Counted from the stretch's first letter, positions 47,516 to 59,610 are shown. The stretch is DNA of 64,000 nt from Theropithecus gelada (GCF_003255815.1 NC_037689.1:140409356-140473355); one strand, 5' to 3'. Numbers and translations are program-made. The notes: generated by a model not told the origin, from the sequence alone.

Positions 47516-48199
47516 TGGAAATGACTCCGATTTTCTCATCCAAATAAGCAATATATCAGCAAATACACACCTGTGTTTGTATAGTTACATAAAAATAAAT
47601 AGCAGCACAGCCAGGCTGGAAAATAACAATTACATCTCAAATAATCCCCCTGAAGCCTAAAATAATTTATTTGCATTTTCAGAGAAGGAAATTGAAGTTA
47701 AAATGCACACAAGCACTTAGCAAATGTCTATTGACTGGAAGGGAATCAATTCTTGTTACGACCGACAGCAAATACCTTCAGGTTAGCTAGTAGAGGAGGG
47801 TCAACAATGCGGCCTCTGATGGAAACAAACAAACAAAAAAAACACCTGAAAACTTTGTTCTAGATTTTCAACATGCCTAAGGTCAGATTATTACCTAAGG
47901 ATCTGTGGGCTTCTTCTTACAGAAGTGATTAACTATATATATCTGTAATTCCAGACCTTCCCAAGAGAACCTTCAAAATGTTTGAAAATATGCCGCTTCA
48001 GTGTATTTGAAGTGCCTTATCTGTCATTGCTTCTTCGTGTATATTTCCTTTGAAAGAACTAGTGTGTGTGTTTGTGTGGGTGTGGTGGGGTCAGCATAAA
48101 ATCGTGAGGCAGTAATCTAATGTTGTTTCTCAGCCTAAAATTACTTTCATTCCTACCCTTATCCCTCGTTCTGGACTGCAAGGAAGCAGAATGTCTTCC

Positions 48200-48325
48200 A
48201 GGCATCTGAGAGTATGTGGACCGCACTTTGAGCCCGCAGTCCTAGAGAAGCTCTACAGTCACAGGCATCTGAGAGTATGCGGACCGCACTTTGAGCCCGC
48301 AGTCCTAGAGAAGCTCTACAGTCAC
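48200..48325. repeat. 63-bp perfect-size tandem duplication
   Basis: Two adjacent 63-base copies, 48200-48262 and 48263-48325, each starting 'aggcatctgagagtatg' and ending 'gctctacagtcac'. I find a single difference (T at 48217 against C at 48280). Unit length is a multiple of three, so an artificial 64-codon frame passes through both. Part of the unit ('ggaccgcactttgag') resembles the end of a MER5-type element. Confidence 0.95.
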
Positions 48326-48454
48326 AACGAAGAGGGCACAGGGTTTTCTGTGTCAGCTGATGCAGGAAGGCAAGGGAAACAATGAGGACATCTATGCAGA
48401 AATCTAGAAATGAAAACCTAGTTCAGGCTTGAGCTGACATCACTGCTACTAGAG

Positions 48455-48670
48455 TTGAGATGAGAATAATAATAGTAGTGAGCACACATGTAAGTGCCTA
48501 CCATGTGCCAGGTACTATGTAACATAGTTTACAAAAGCTATCTACAATACCCACACATTCTTCATAGGAATTCATGTTCCTATGCACATTTTATATTGTT
48601 AAACTGAATCTCAAATACCAAAAGACCACAAAGCTAGGAAGTGAAAACCACAGAATTTGTATCGAGGTTG
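48455..48670 (+). mobile_element. MIR SINE
   Basis: Sense MIR: 'gtgcctaccatgtgccaggt', 'actatgtaacatagtttaca', then 'ttgttaaactgaatctcaaa' and 'accacaaagctaggaagtg'. Confidence 0.78.
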
Positions 48671-50249
48671 GTGTGATTCTTAATCTTCTACAACACTCCG
48701 TTCCAAAACCAAGAACAAAACAACAAACATGAAGCGACATTCTCAGCCTCAGTTGTTATAGCAAATCACTGTGGTCATTCCTACATTCATCTCAAACAGT
48801 GGTGTGCTGACAAATGTTTTCAAATGTCCTCATGTGCATCATTTGCTTATTTATGTCGTGCAGATACTCCTCCCATGATCAATTTGGGGCTATTCATGTA
48901 CAGCTTCCGAAGGTGCAGTTGGGAAGAGATGTTTACAACTGGCTCTGCTGAGCTGTACAGGCCAATTTCAAAACACTCCGAAAAGCACTGGTCTTTGAAG
49001 TTGCAGCGTTGAAGTTTGGTGAATTGCTTCCACTTTTACGTTCATTAGAGTGGACTCAGGATTATCCCTAAAATATCAGCACGATTATTGCACTTGCAAT
49101 TGAACACGTTTACTAGGAGTATCTGTCATATATGCAAGTATCATTTTAATCTGCTTGTATATAAAAATGCACGTGTCTAATGTGCCTATATATGTGTGTG
49201 TGTGTGTGTATGTATAATATAAAACAAAAAGCGCAAAATTGAACTTAATTCTGTAAATCACCAAAAGCTGGCATTCTTATGAAACAGATTGTTGAAACCT
49301 TTGTGTTTTCATGTGCTGGTCAGTAATCTAACTGCATTTGAATCAACTGGGGTTTTGTTGAAATATAGGGTCCCATCCACAGGAAAATTATCTGAAAATG
49401 AGAACATGAGAATGCGGTAAAGCAGCATTATGCAACTGTCAGGAGGCGAGTTAAATGAGAGTTTTGATCAGCCTACTGTCCCATTATCAAGAGCTGTGCC
49501 AGACAGCTATCAGTTTAGTCACACAGGAACTTGGCTTAGTATGGACTTAGTGTCCACAAGAGCCAATTACCTATAAGAGTTTAGATCACCCTGTTCTAAG
49601 AGACTCAGCATATATCCAGCGTTGCTTTAAAGATATCTCAAGACAGTGCTTCTGGGACACTTGCAAGCTCACAAAGGAATTGTGGATATCTAGAATTATG
49701 ATGGGAAAGGATTCTCACACTTACATTAGCATAACTAGGGATGAATGAAGCCTATTAGAGTACCCTGAAGTGGAACAATGAAAATATATTTTCCAGGTAA
49801 ACACATAGATATAAGTATATATTAACATGTAAATAAAAATGGTCCATGAAAAATGGAATTTGGAGGTGCTGGATTAAGTCTTCAAAATGAATTATGGCAG
49901 AACTTATCAGGTCATTTATCATTATAATAAGTTCTGAATCTCCAAAAATAGGACAGGATGTGTGGTATTCCTGAAACCTATTTCACCAGATAATCTTTTT
50001 TGTGTGTGCGCAGTTAAGATTAAAATTGGTGGTTTGGGATATGCTGGAATAAGGACATCTGTAGATATTTAATTTTCATTATAATTACTTTAAGTGGAGA
50101 AGTTAAGGGTTTAGTGCCCCTTGTTGATCTACCTTCTAGGAGGGGGAAATATACTTCTTCATCCATGTCTGTATATCCTATCAGACAACGTAGCGGAATT
50201 TAAACTTCTTTTTGTTAGTTATTTTATGTGTTTTGATAGATTATGACAA
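48671..50249. other. unassigned sequence
   Basis: No gene is seen. Contains a short (TG)n at 49195-49209. Around 49330-49385, 'tgaatcaactggggttttg' and 'gggtcccatccac' suggest a small MER5-type fragment. Confidence 0.45.
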
Positions 50250-50344
50250 GATTGGCAATTGTTTTAGGGTCACTTAGTAAATGTTTTAGACTTTGTAGGC
50301 TACATATAGTCTTTGTTGCATCTCTCTCTCTCTCTCTCTCTATC

Positions 50345-50387
<43 letters not shown>

Positions 50388-50517
50388 GTCTACCTATCTT
50401 CTATCTACTTATTTTATAGCTCTTTAAAACTATCAAAAAATATTTTTAGCTCATTGTTCAAACAAAAACCATCCTCAGGCCATAGTTGACCCACAGGGCA
50501 TAGTTTTCTGATCCCTG
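50250..50517 (+). mobile_element. hAT-type transposon remnant carrying a microsatellite
   Basis: Same family as 959-1165. The left part has 'gtaaatgttttagactttgt' and 'aggctacatatagtctttgt'. The right part has 'caggccatagttgacccaca' and the terminal 'gttttctgatccctg'. The middle is replaced or expanded by a TC/ATCT microsatellite at 50321-50409. Termini are intact enough to place both ends. Confidence 0.75.
50321..50409. repeat. (TC)10 plus (ATCT)n microsatellite
   Basis: Ten TC units, then about eleven ATCT-type units, then degenerate CTAC/CTTC units. Lies inside the hAT remnant. Confidence 0.95.
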
Positions 50518-50698
50518 ATCTAAGGTGACAGTTTCAAAGCACATTGAAGAATTCAACATCAAACTGAAGTACAAGATTTAAGTGTTCTCAAAGAGGCTTT
50601 CCCCTCCTACTCACCCAAGATTTCCTGATACAAGGATATTACTCTCTCCAATGCCAGACCTATTTTTTTTCTGTGCTTCTTAAGAGTATACAGCACCT

Positions 50699-51226
50699 TG
50701 TGACTGCCAACTTCCAAAATAGGCCCAATGATCCTCTGCCTTCATATATGTACAACTTTGGGCTATTCACTCCCATTGTAACAACATTGTTTTAAGTGTG
50801 GAAGAAATCTGTGGCATCTGAAGCTAGATTATAAAAGAGTAAAAGACGTGGTGTCTGCCTTGCTTATACCCTCTTGCTTGGATCATGTGTTCTTAGGAAA
50901 AGGCAGCCACCATATTGTGAGATACTCAACTGGCTCTATGGAAAGGTCCTCATAATAAGAAACAGAGACCTTCTGCCTATATCAAGCAAGGAACTGAGGC
51001 CTTCTGCTAACAGTCATTTGAGTAAGCCATCTTGGAAAGGAATCCTCCAGCCTCAATCATGCCTTCAGAGGATTGCATTCCAGAGGACAACTTGATTGCC
51101 AGAAATACTCAGCTAAGGCATTTGCAAATTCTGTACCCACAGAAACTGTGAGAAAATAAATATTTGTTGTGTCTAAGATGTTAAGTTTTGGGGTAATTTG
51201 TTACATAGCAACAAGTAACTAACACA
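50699..51226 (+). mobile_element. older MLT1-class MaLR LTR
   Basis: Begins 'tgtgactgccaacttccaaa'. It shows 'gtggtgtctgccttgctta', 'aaaggcagccaccatattgt', 'tgagtaagccatcttggaaa', 'cagaaactgtgagaaaataa' and 'ttttggggtaatttgttaca', ending 'aactaacaca'. The 73-codon frame at 50874 is LTR text only. No clear target duplication. Confidence 0.75.
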
Positions 51227-52299
51227 ATCTTTTAGCTAATCATTTTGACATAGTCAACTTGATGTCAATAATTTTTTTTTTGCAATCTACTATTTCTCAT
51301 AGGCATTTTTATGTAGGTTCACTTTGACAAGTCTGTTTTGTTTCACATGCTAAAAAAATAACCAAATAATACATGAACTACACAATTCAAACACTCCTAT
51401 TGCCAGCTCTTATCTAAGTGGTCAGGGATGGATGAGATAAGGGGTAGGCTGATGACAAGAGTTGATGTGAGGCTCAGGAATAAGTAGAGAGTAGAGTGAG
51501 GCTTAGGGATGGACAAGGGATGGGATATAGGTCAGAGATTGATAAGAAACAGGGATAAGTCTATGTACATTATCTAACAATTTTTAAGAATGTGAGAACA
51601 ATTTGGGTATGACATCTGTCACCTCATTGATCACTGGGACAGATTTGGTTGATCTAGCTGGCTAAGCAGGTGTCCCTTTCCTCCCTCACTGTTTGATGTC
51701 TGTCCCTGCTGAAGCCACAGACTCATTCAAAAAGGACTACCTTTCCCAGTAGAGAAGGATAGCTCTTAGGTTAAGGGTGTAGGTGTGTCCGTGCTCTCCT
51801 GCTGCAACCTCCAAAGAAGTTCTCAAGGTCCATCTGTAGTAGAACATACGGTAGTCAAGCGTCTAAGACTTCACACACATCTAAATGAGGCATTGCAGAT
51901 GTCAATCTGCCTTTCTAAAATAAGTAAATAATTGCAAATGACCTTATTTTTGGCCAACCCACCTTGATTCATCCTGCTTTATTTCTAAGAAGCAAATTGT
52001 TACTCAAGGTGTACATATGCAGGTTAAGAAGATTTAAGAAAGGTCTATTAAAATTAGTTGGATAATTTTCTCTATCTCCTTACTGATCAAAAATATTCTT
52101 ACCCGCAATCACTGACCTACATATTCATAAACACTAATCATTTGAATATATTTTATCAACCGAACCAAATACAAGGGCAAGTGTCTTTTGCTTTCAAACT
52201 TTGTATTCTTTCCAGTGCTTAACACAAAACAAGCTACATAGTATGAAGTAAAACAGAGCAGACCAGAATAAAAATTATACAGGATTACAAGGTATAATG
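51227..52299. other. unassigned sequence with a degenerate GGAT-rich stretch
   Basis: No gene is seen. 51420-51560 is purine-rich with imperfect echoes such as 'gtgaggctcaggaataag' and 'gtgaggcttagggatgg', possibly a very degenerate minisatellite. Confidence 0.4.
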
Positions 52300-52480
52300 C
52301 ATCAATTCCACACTCAGTTAGTAGCTGAGAAGGATCATTTTGATCCTTTGAGTCCCTTTGACCTCATTGGAAAATGGGAGTAATATTACTTTCTCACAGG
52401 GTTGTTTTGAGGTTCAAATGGAATGATAAATGTGAGAAAGATTTGGCAATTTTGTTATTAAAACAAAGCACCATAAATAT
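52300..52480 (-). mobile_element. MIR SINE fragment
   Basis: Reverse MIR: 'gacctcattggaaaatggga', 'gtaatattactttctcacag' and 'ggttgttttgaggttcaaat'. Confidence 0.72.
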
Positions 52481-53289
52481 GCACTGAGTTAAATTATTCA
52501 AATGCTTTAAGGACTCTGAATTTTCTCTTCTAACGCTATGAGTCAAGTTTCTTTAAATGTATCAGTTAGCAGTTGTTTCCCTATTAAAGGCAAAAGTCTG
52601 GTCTGCGTTTTAAAGAAAAAATAAAACATATGGAAATTCTGATACAATATATCAATATTAGCATAAGTATAAAGAGAGTAAAATCCAACATTTTATATAT
52701 CATTTGTTTTGTTTTGTTTTGTTTTTTTAGTCTATAAGAGCGAGCACACATCCCCACCTATAGTTAAAATGCATGCCTAAAATTTAAAAATCTGTTTTAG
52801 TCTCCTCAAGTATGTGATGTTAAATATATTATCTTTCAATCATATGGTGAGATGTCTGAGATGTTATTTTCTTTCATTCCAATTCAGTTATCTTGCTCCA
52901 AATTCCTTTTTGTTTCAATTTCTTAAACTATGAAATCAGGGCATGCTGCTTAGTAATGGATTTGTCATTTTCTGGCACAGTAGTAGCTAAACTAAATCAT
53001 TGACAGTCTATCAGTCTAAAGGAAATCTACCTCCAGCACTTCCACAGGGTGTCGGGATGTTATTAATTTAGAAAATAAACAGATTCTTATATATAACTCC
53101 AAGGGCTTTGACTTCAGTGAGAGAAAGAAAGGGCCTTTGTTATTGAAAAGAAATTTGATCTTGCAGTAAAATTTAGCCGGAAGCTTCATTCTCAGATTAG
53201 ATAGACAAAGGATTCACCCAATCGAATAGATTTTTGTCATCAATGTGTGCATAAAAGAACCATTCGTGTTTTCAAATAGAGTTGAAAAT
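52481..53289. other. unassigned sequence
   Basis: Contains a small (TTTTG)n run at 52706-52725. No gene or named repeat is seen. Confidence 0.4.
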
Positions 53290-54170
53290 TTTACATGTTT
53301 TCTGAATAAAGTAACAAATATGTATTGTGTTCATTCTAGTACCAATCATTTTTCTATGTGTTATGAGGGTCTGGAGTTTATCCTCAGCCTCTTGGGGCTT
53401 AAATTCCAGCAGAAAGCATATAGGAAAATACTTGATATTACATGAGTCATAATGAAATAAATGTTAAATCTAGAGACAAAGATTGTTCTTTGGATGTAGA
53501 ACAGCAAATGACTGATTCTGAATAGAGAGACCATGGCACTAAATCTGAGCCTGAGGGAAGAAAAAGATTCCAGTAAACAGAAATCAAATGAATGTGTATG
53601 GCCATCCAGGCAGAGGAAAGTATGAGCAGAAATACCGAGAAAGAAAAGTGTTTAGGGTCTGTGGAGAGTAAGTATCCTGTTAAAGTTGAGTTTAATATTC
53701 CAGGAAGAGTGAATTGAAATTTGAATCTGAAAAAGTAGTTTGAAGTTCAATTGTGAATACCATGCTAAAAAGTTTGGAGTTTATTTTGAAGAAAAGCAGG
53801 AGCTATTTACAGATTTTGAGAAGCAGAATTTGAGATAACACCTATGTTTTGCAAAGAAAATGTTAGAAGCAGTATGAAAATTGGGCTAAAGAAACAAAAG
53901 CCTGAAGACAAGGAAGTTGGTTAGTCCTAAAGAGAGATGTGTGCCTGAACCAAGGTAGTGGCGATGTGAATAGAAAGGAGGGAAGCAGCTAAGACTGACA
54001 TGGAAGACATTCCAAACACAATCAAAAAGATTTAGTTGATTGGATGGAGAGAAGGAAGTGGTGAGTAGGGATATGGAAAAAAAAAAAATCTAGAAGAGTC
54101 TGAAGTTTCTTCTATGGGTGATTAGGTAGCATAATGTGCTGGGGAACAGAAAACTAAAAAATACAGTTAT
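53290..54170 (-). mobile_element. L2 LINE, long reverse fragment
   Basis: Follows reverse L2 for nearly 900 bases: 'gtgtgtatggccatccaggc' region, 'agaggaaagtatgagcagaa', 'aaagtttggagtttattttg', 'gaagtggtgagtagggatat' and 'gaagagtctgaagtttcttc'. Boundaries are soft. Confidence 0.7.
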
Positions 54171-54914
54171 AACAATGGTGTTGTAGAGATAGTTTCATAC
54201 ATAAGAAATGACTTGTGGATTGAAAAAAAAAAGAAGCCTGATAACGAGCATCCCCATTCCTCTTTATAGAAAAGAAACAGAGCAACACACTCTCAAGTTT
54301 GGTGTGAAAGTAAAAGGCGATGACTTCTAGGACAAGAAAATTAGTCCATCTCCACTTGGAGAAATAAAGTGTTCAATCCCCAACATACGAGTCATTATTT
54401 CAATTTAGGGGAGTCAGGCTCTCGGCTGGGATGGCGGTAGGCTTCTATGTGATCTTTGAGACCTAGGTGGGTAGAATGTGGAATAACCCTGAAAGAATGG
54501 TGAGGTGAAAGTCAAGGGAGCCCATGAAGGCATGGAGGCCAGGCTGAATCAGTTCAAACATTCCTAAAATTAGAACAGTGACAGCGTGGTGACAAAGTTG
54601 GTGTCAGCAGCTTTATATACCAACCGTAGAGTTAACATTGTTTTATTTTAATGAAATATATTAACATCACCACAGAAAAATAACATGTTTCTTATATTTC
54701 AGATATTTCCAGTAGTGCTGGAGACTAGAGATGGGGATATTTGCCAATAAGGCAATATCCTATGAAACTAATTTTTTAAAACTAGCAGAGACTTTAATAG
54801 CTGTCATATGAACCAAGAGGCAGATACTGAGTGATGTTTCAGCTAAAATAAAATGATAGCTAGTTGTTTAAACACTGATATAAATCATGTAATCAGTTTT
54901 CACAGTTCATGCAT
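54171..54914. other. unassigned sequence
   Basis: No gene or clear repeat is seen. Confidence 0.4.
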
Positions 54915-55065
54915 CGCTGCATCCATTTATTCTGTAATACTCACTATGCATTTTCTATGTCATAGATGCTATATTGGGTATTTGTGATACAAAATACGAC
55001 TTTCATGCTCCCAGGCATATTATTACCTAATTAAAGATATGCCAATCCAGAAGATTAGAACTGAG
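54915..55065 (-). mobile_element. L2 LINE 3' end fragment
   Basis: Shows 'catccatttattctgtaata', 'ctcactatgcattttctatg' and 'gatgctatattgggtatttg' then 'tgatacaaaatacgac', the reverse of the L2 3' end. Confidence 0.7.
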
Positions 55066-55149
55066 CAGTTTAGCAGCTAAGTTTACTATCCACTTCTAAA
55101 GACTGGATAAATGCAATAACAAAATATCAACAAAAGCTGTAGATTGTCT

Positions 55150-55385
55150 TGACTGAGTACCTACTATGTGCCACATGCTGAGTTGGGTAATTTAGATCTA
55201 TCATTTCATTTAATTCTTACAACAATCATATGAGATAGAGATCGTTACCCAAAAATTTCAGGTGAGTAGATAGAACACGAATTTAAGACATCTTCTCAAG
55301 ATCACAAAATCTAGTTACTGTAGCTAGAAATGGAGAGTGAGTCTCTTTCATTTCAAAGTGCACGTTCTGCTTTGACCTCAGGTTA
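55150..55385 (+). mobile_element. MIR SINE
   Basis: Sense MIR: 'gagtacctactatgtgccac', 'aattcttacaacaatcatat', 'gagatagagatcgttaccc' and 'ctcaagatcacaaaatctag', ending near 'gttctgctttgacctc'. Confidence 0.8.
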
Positions 55386-55399
55386 TCAGTCAGGAAGCT

Positions 55400-55650
55400 T
55401 CTATGTAACACAGACTGAGGAAAGAAAGTTGGGCATCATAGATGGTAGTCTGAGAAAGTTTCTGGGAAAGGGTGGACCAGAAGTGTGGAAGAAAGCAGGA
55501 AACATGAACTGGCAGAAGCCATTCCAGGTGGACGTATGTGAGTGGGAAGAAGTAAAAGAAAGAGAAAGGGAGAGGGTGCAGAGAGTGTCAGCAAAAGCCC
55601 TGGACTAGGAAACAGCAAACAGTAAAGCAGGCCAGAGAGACCTGGTCATT
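55400..55650 (-). mobile_element. probable L2 LINE fragment
   Basis: Contains 'gaagccattccaggtggacg' and 'cagcaaaagccctggactag', which parallel the reverse L2 'cattccaggcagaggg' and 'caaaggccctgagg' blocks. The 92-codon frame at 55330-55608 straddles this and the MIR and is not a gene. Confidence 0.5.
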
Positions 55651-56244
55651 TGGAACCCACCGCCATAATAAAGACACACAGGCCTTTTAATTACCAGAAG
55701 AGTGACTCAACTTCAATCAATGAACCTCCGGCGATCTTAGCTGGCTTGTGTTATCGTCGTGTAGTTGATTTCTTTCTTCCACTCTGAACTTCCACCTCTG
55801 CCCAAGTTTTAATTAGCTGAATGCTTCTAGAAATCTGTGAACCCATTAGCAGGCCGAAGCATCATATATGTAAAAGCAGCTTCCTGCTGTGAAAAGGTTA
55901 CTCAGTGGGCAACTTGTTTTCAGCTTGTTGATAAGGACAGTGCAATTTTGAAGCGCTGCTGCCGCAGATACGTGTGTCAGCAAACAACTGTGGCATGTCA
56001 GGTCAGGAGGCTACCTGAATCACAGTGCCCACTGGGAGAAGGGCAGTCCTAGGACTGAGCTCCATAGGGAGCTGCTTGGATTCTAAGGCTCTCACTTTAT
56101 GTTGCTGTTTTCTATTTCATGGCATGCCTTAATGAGTTGATTCAGGACCAAAATTATTGAGGAAAATGTTATTAAGATCAACTGGTTCCTATAAATATTT
56201 TTTGTTTAATCCCAATTCTTCATATTAGGAAACAGAGAATGTGA
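55651..56244. other. unassigned sequence with possible conserved block
   Basis: No repeat is recognised. 55690-56060 keeps CpGs ('cctccggcgatc', 'ttatcgtcgtgtag', 'aagcgctgctgccgcag'), unlike its surroundings. The 71-codon frame at 55837 has no known family. Confidence 0.4.
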
Positions 56245-56400
56245 CATTCATTCATTTATTCTTGCATTTTTGAAACATTTTCTGAATCCCTACATTTCAA
56301 AAACTGTGGTAATCAGTGACAGCAAGATATAAAGATTAATATGATAGCACCTATGTTCATCACAAATTACAGCTTATAAAGAAAAACAGTATATCTTGGT
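56245..56400 (-). mobile_element. probable L2 LINE 3' end fragment
   Basis: 'cattcattcatttattcttg' then 'ctgaatccctacatttcaaa' and 'gtgacagcaagatataaaga', similar in order to the reverse L2 3' end but quite divergent. Confidence 0.5.
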
Positions 56401-57289
56401 GTAACAGGATAATGCTTTACTTCTCAAACTAGGGTTTGGGGACATAGTCTCAAGGTTCTGAGCTTACTCTATGAGACTGTGAGTATTCATATTTGTGTTA
56501 TTTTTTCTGGGACTTAATAAATACTATCAGTCTACGGCGGGTCACCTAGAGGATTACCATATTCGTAACATACGTTGCAATGTTGTAATTTGACATTTCA
56601 GAGCCCAGATTTCTGTTTCTGTTTTGAAGAATGTTGGTGCCAGGTTTGTGTTTGTGTTTTTAGTAGGTTGATGCCAATTAGTACATCTTTTATTGTTTAA
56701 TACAAATGAAAGGGACAGTTTTATGATACATATAATGAGTGCACACTCTGCAAAGGCCAGATGATAATGTGATGTGCTGTGCAAACAAAAGTGTGAAAGG
56801 AAGAAAGGAGCAGGAGAACTGAGCCATTGCAAAGCTCAAAAAAAATTGTCAAGATATTTTATATAATTATATTCAAGTTCTGAGCTCTAATTTGACTTCA
56901 GGAAATCATCACATTAATTTATTTAAATTTTAGAGTTATGTGTTTAATCTATACTTTTTGGAAATTGCACATGATTTTAGGTTTGTAAATATTTAAGTAA
57001 CATGATCAAAATTATTTAAGTCACATGATATTTTTTCCTTTTAAGATGGTCCACATATTACCCAAGAGTCAGAATCACTGTTATAAATGTCATATGCTAT
57101 GATTCATCCTGCCGCTCCCCTTAGCTGCTCCAAGAAAGATCATTAGTGGTGTTGATCTCCCAATGTTCCAGATTTACAGCCTCTTAAAAGTCCTCAGCTT
57201 AACTGACTCTTCTGATGTGTTTGAAGCTATTTTTCATTTCTTTGTTTTTGAAACTCTTTTTTCTTCTGACTACTAAAAAACATTTTTAC
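56401..57289. other. unassigned AT-rich sequence
   Basis: No gene is seen. The start of the L2 that follows may reach back into 57100-57290. Confidence 0.4.
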
Positions 57290-57720
57290 CTTTTCTTCTA
57301 CCTCTCTGGCCATTCTTTCTTAGTCTTCTTGTGGAATTATCATTCCTCTGCCTGTCCAAAATAAATTTATGCTTCTAAGAGTTTTCCCCTAGTTTCTCTT
57401 CACTTTATTACTTCTTGCACTTGCTGTGGGTAAATTCATCTGCTCCTAATGCTTCAATTATGACCTATACGGTAATGACACAATCTAAATTATGTTGCCA
57501 AATCTCTCACCTAAGTTCCACATCTGTATCTACAACTGTATACTTGGAATCTCCATCTGGATGGCCCATAGCCTTCTCAAAGTCAACAGGTATAAAACTG
57601 AACTCATCAGCAACAGACACACACACACACACACACACTTGAAAACATTCCTCAACTCCACAGCCTTTTAGGCTCTTGTCCCCTGCACTGTGAATAGCAG
57701 CCATTCTGAATTCCTTCTCT
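57290..57720 (+). mobile_element. L2 LINE ORF-end fragment
   Basis: Sense L2: 'cctctctggccattctttct', 'tcatctgctcctaatgcttc', 'ttggaatctccatctggatg' and 'gtataaaactgaactcatca', matching the decayed reverse-transcriptase end and downstream region. An (AC)11 microsatellite lies at 57617-57638. No working frame. Confidence 0.72.
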
Positions 57721-57877
57721 GTTTCTACCATGTATCTAAGTCAGAAATCTAGACCTTTATTCAAAGAGGTAGTCTTCATAGGGTGCAAGCAGATAAAAGC
57801 TTCGTTGTTTGTTGTCACTTTACACCTACTCTTGTAACTTTTTTTTTTCACATTTATGAAAGCAATAGTGGGAAGCT

Positions 57878-57914
57878 CCAATTGTTTTTTTTTTTTTTTT
57901 TTTTTTTCCCAATT
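57878..57914. repeat. T23 homopolymer flanked by CCAATT direct repeats
   Basis: Twenty-three T at 57885-57907 between CCAATT at 57878-57883 and 57909-57914. Confidence 0.85.
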
Positions 57915-58539
57915 ACTTTCAAACTCTAGTAAGGATAGGATCATTCTTTTGTTTTGTTTATTTTGTTCGCCTCTGTGTCCCAGAACCTAAAAATGGTTTT
58001 GTTATACAGTACACACTGAAGAGATATTGGAGGATTAAGTGACCGAATGCTGTTATTACAAGTCTTTCCTTCTCATCTGTGGGTTATAGTGAGGGAGAAG
58101 GGAAGGCAGCGAGAGACAAAGCTGTACTTGTTTTATGTGTAGCCTTGTGTTTTTATTCTGTAGAGATGCAGATAAATTTGAATTTAAGTCATAGATATTT
58201 TACATTCAACTTTTTCAAATGCGTGCCAGATAACAGTCTTTGCATCTCTTAAAACTGCCGGGAACACATGTCAAACTCATCTTGAAGCACCCCCTCACTT
58301 GATTTGAGGTAGGTAGAAGATCATTCTTCTCACCCATGGAATGCGAGCACATTCACATCCCTCTCTAAATAAATCTGAATCCCTGGCTTCTTCAACCTCA
58401 AGTAAATTCTTAACCTTTTCTTCAGAGTCTGATATATGGTTGATATGGTTGATGGACTATTGCTTACAGAATCAGCTTGTGGTCATCCTTTTGTCAAGTG
58501 CTGTAACAATGAGCTAGTATATTTCTTTAAAATTTAGTT

Positions 58540-58852
58540 TGTTTATTTATTTATTTATTTATCTATTTAGAGAGGGAGTCTCACTCTGTTGCCCAGGATT
58601 AAGTGCAGTGGCACAAACATCAGCTCACTGCAACCTCTGCCTCCTGGGTTCAAGTGATTCTCCTGCCTCAGTCTCCCGAGTAACTGGAATTACAGGCACC
58701 TGTCACTATGCCCGGCTAATTTTTGTATTTTTAGTAGACACGAGGTTTTGCCATGTTGACCAGGCTGGCCTTGAACTCCTGACCTCAGGTGATCCACCGA
58801 CCTCGGCCTCCCAAAGTGCTGGGATTACAGGTGTGAGCCACCGCGCCCAGTC
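58540..58852 (-). mobile_element. AluS SINE with TTTA-rich tail
   Basis: Reverse Alu: (TTTA)n tail at 58540-58567, 'agtctcactctgttgcccag', 'ctcctgacctcaggtgatcc' and the terminus 'gccaccgcgcccagtc'. The flanks share a TAGTTT core. The 105-codon frame at 58539-58856 is Alu translation. Confidence 0.95.
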
Positions 58853-59189
58853 CTAGTTTTATTTTTACTGATAATGCTTGAACTCAAACTATGGTGACTC
58901 TTCTGAAACTCGATAACAATAAGATAATTCAAATATAGCATCTTGTCTTGTAATGCATTCCTGACATTCCCTTTTCTTTATTCCCAAAGGTGATATCTTA
59001 TATATCTTCTGCTGACCAACTCTTGTTTCCTTTCACTGCTAACTTTTTATTTCAGATCTTCATTCTCTCTATCTGATGGAGTGGTGGTTCTCAATTGATG
59101 TTTTTATCATAAAGAATAACTCCTAGTTTCTTACATGTTATACTAAAAATTTATAAGAACAATATATGAAGCCATGCATGATTTCATCT

Positions 59190-59610
59190 ATGCCACTTTT
59201 TATGCCTTCTTTCTTATCCTAAACTTTGCTTTCACCACGAATTCTGATGTCAGTCATACAGAAATGCCTGCCCTTTTTTATCTGTTTGAAGTCTCATTGC
59301 ACAATGAAACCTCCTATAAAATATTATTTTTCTATAATGTTTCTCCTTCCCATACCAACCCTTCCCATCCCCAATCTGATTGAAAAACTCCCATTCATCC
59401 TACACAACTCAACTTAAATATAACCTACTCTGTGGAATCTTTCTTGATCTTTCTAGTGGCATATTAATCCATCTGTCATTATTAGAGCTCCCCCCCACCG
59501 CCGTGTTATTTAAGGGCTGTCACTAACTTAAGCTGTCCTCAACAGTATTTTATCTCCAATAAAGCACCTGATTTCATCTGTGTACTCCCATTCTCAGTCT
59601 AACCATAGCT
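59190..59610 (+). mobile_element. L2 LINE 3' region
   Basis: Sense L2: 'cccattcatcctacacaact', 'caacttaaatataacctact', 'ctgtggaatctttcttgatc' and 'gtattttatctccaataaag'. Probably part of the same ancient L2 as 57290-57720, separated by later insertions. The left edge is uncertain. Confidence 0.6.

Noticed and set aside
48191..48385. 64-codon frame with an internal repeat, possible repeat protein
   Set aside because: The repeat is a 63-base DNA tandem duplication, and its length keeps the frame by chance. There is no domain, no start context and no neighbouring exon.
55330..55608. 92-codon frame as a small gene
   Set aside because: Straddles a MIR and a probable L2 fragment, with low-complexity Glu/Arg at its end.
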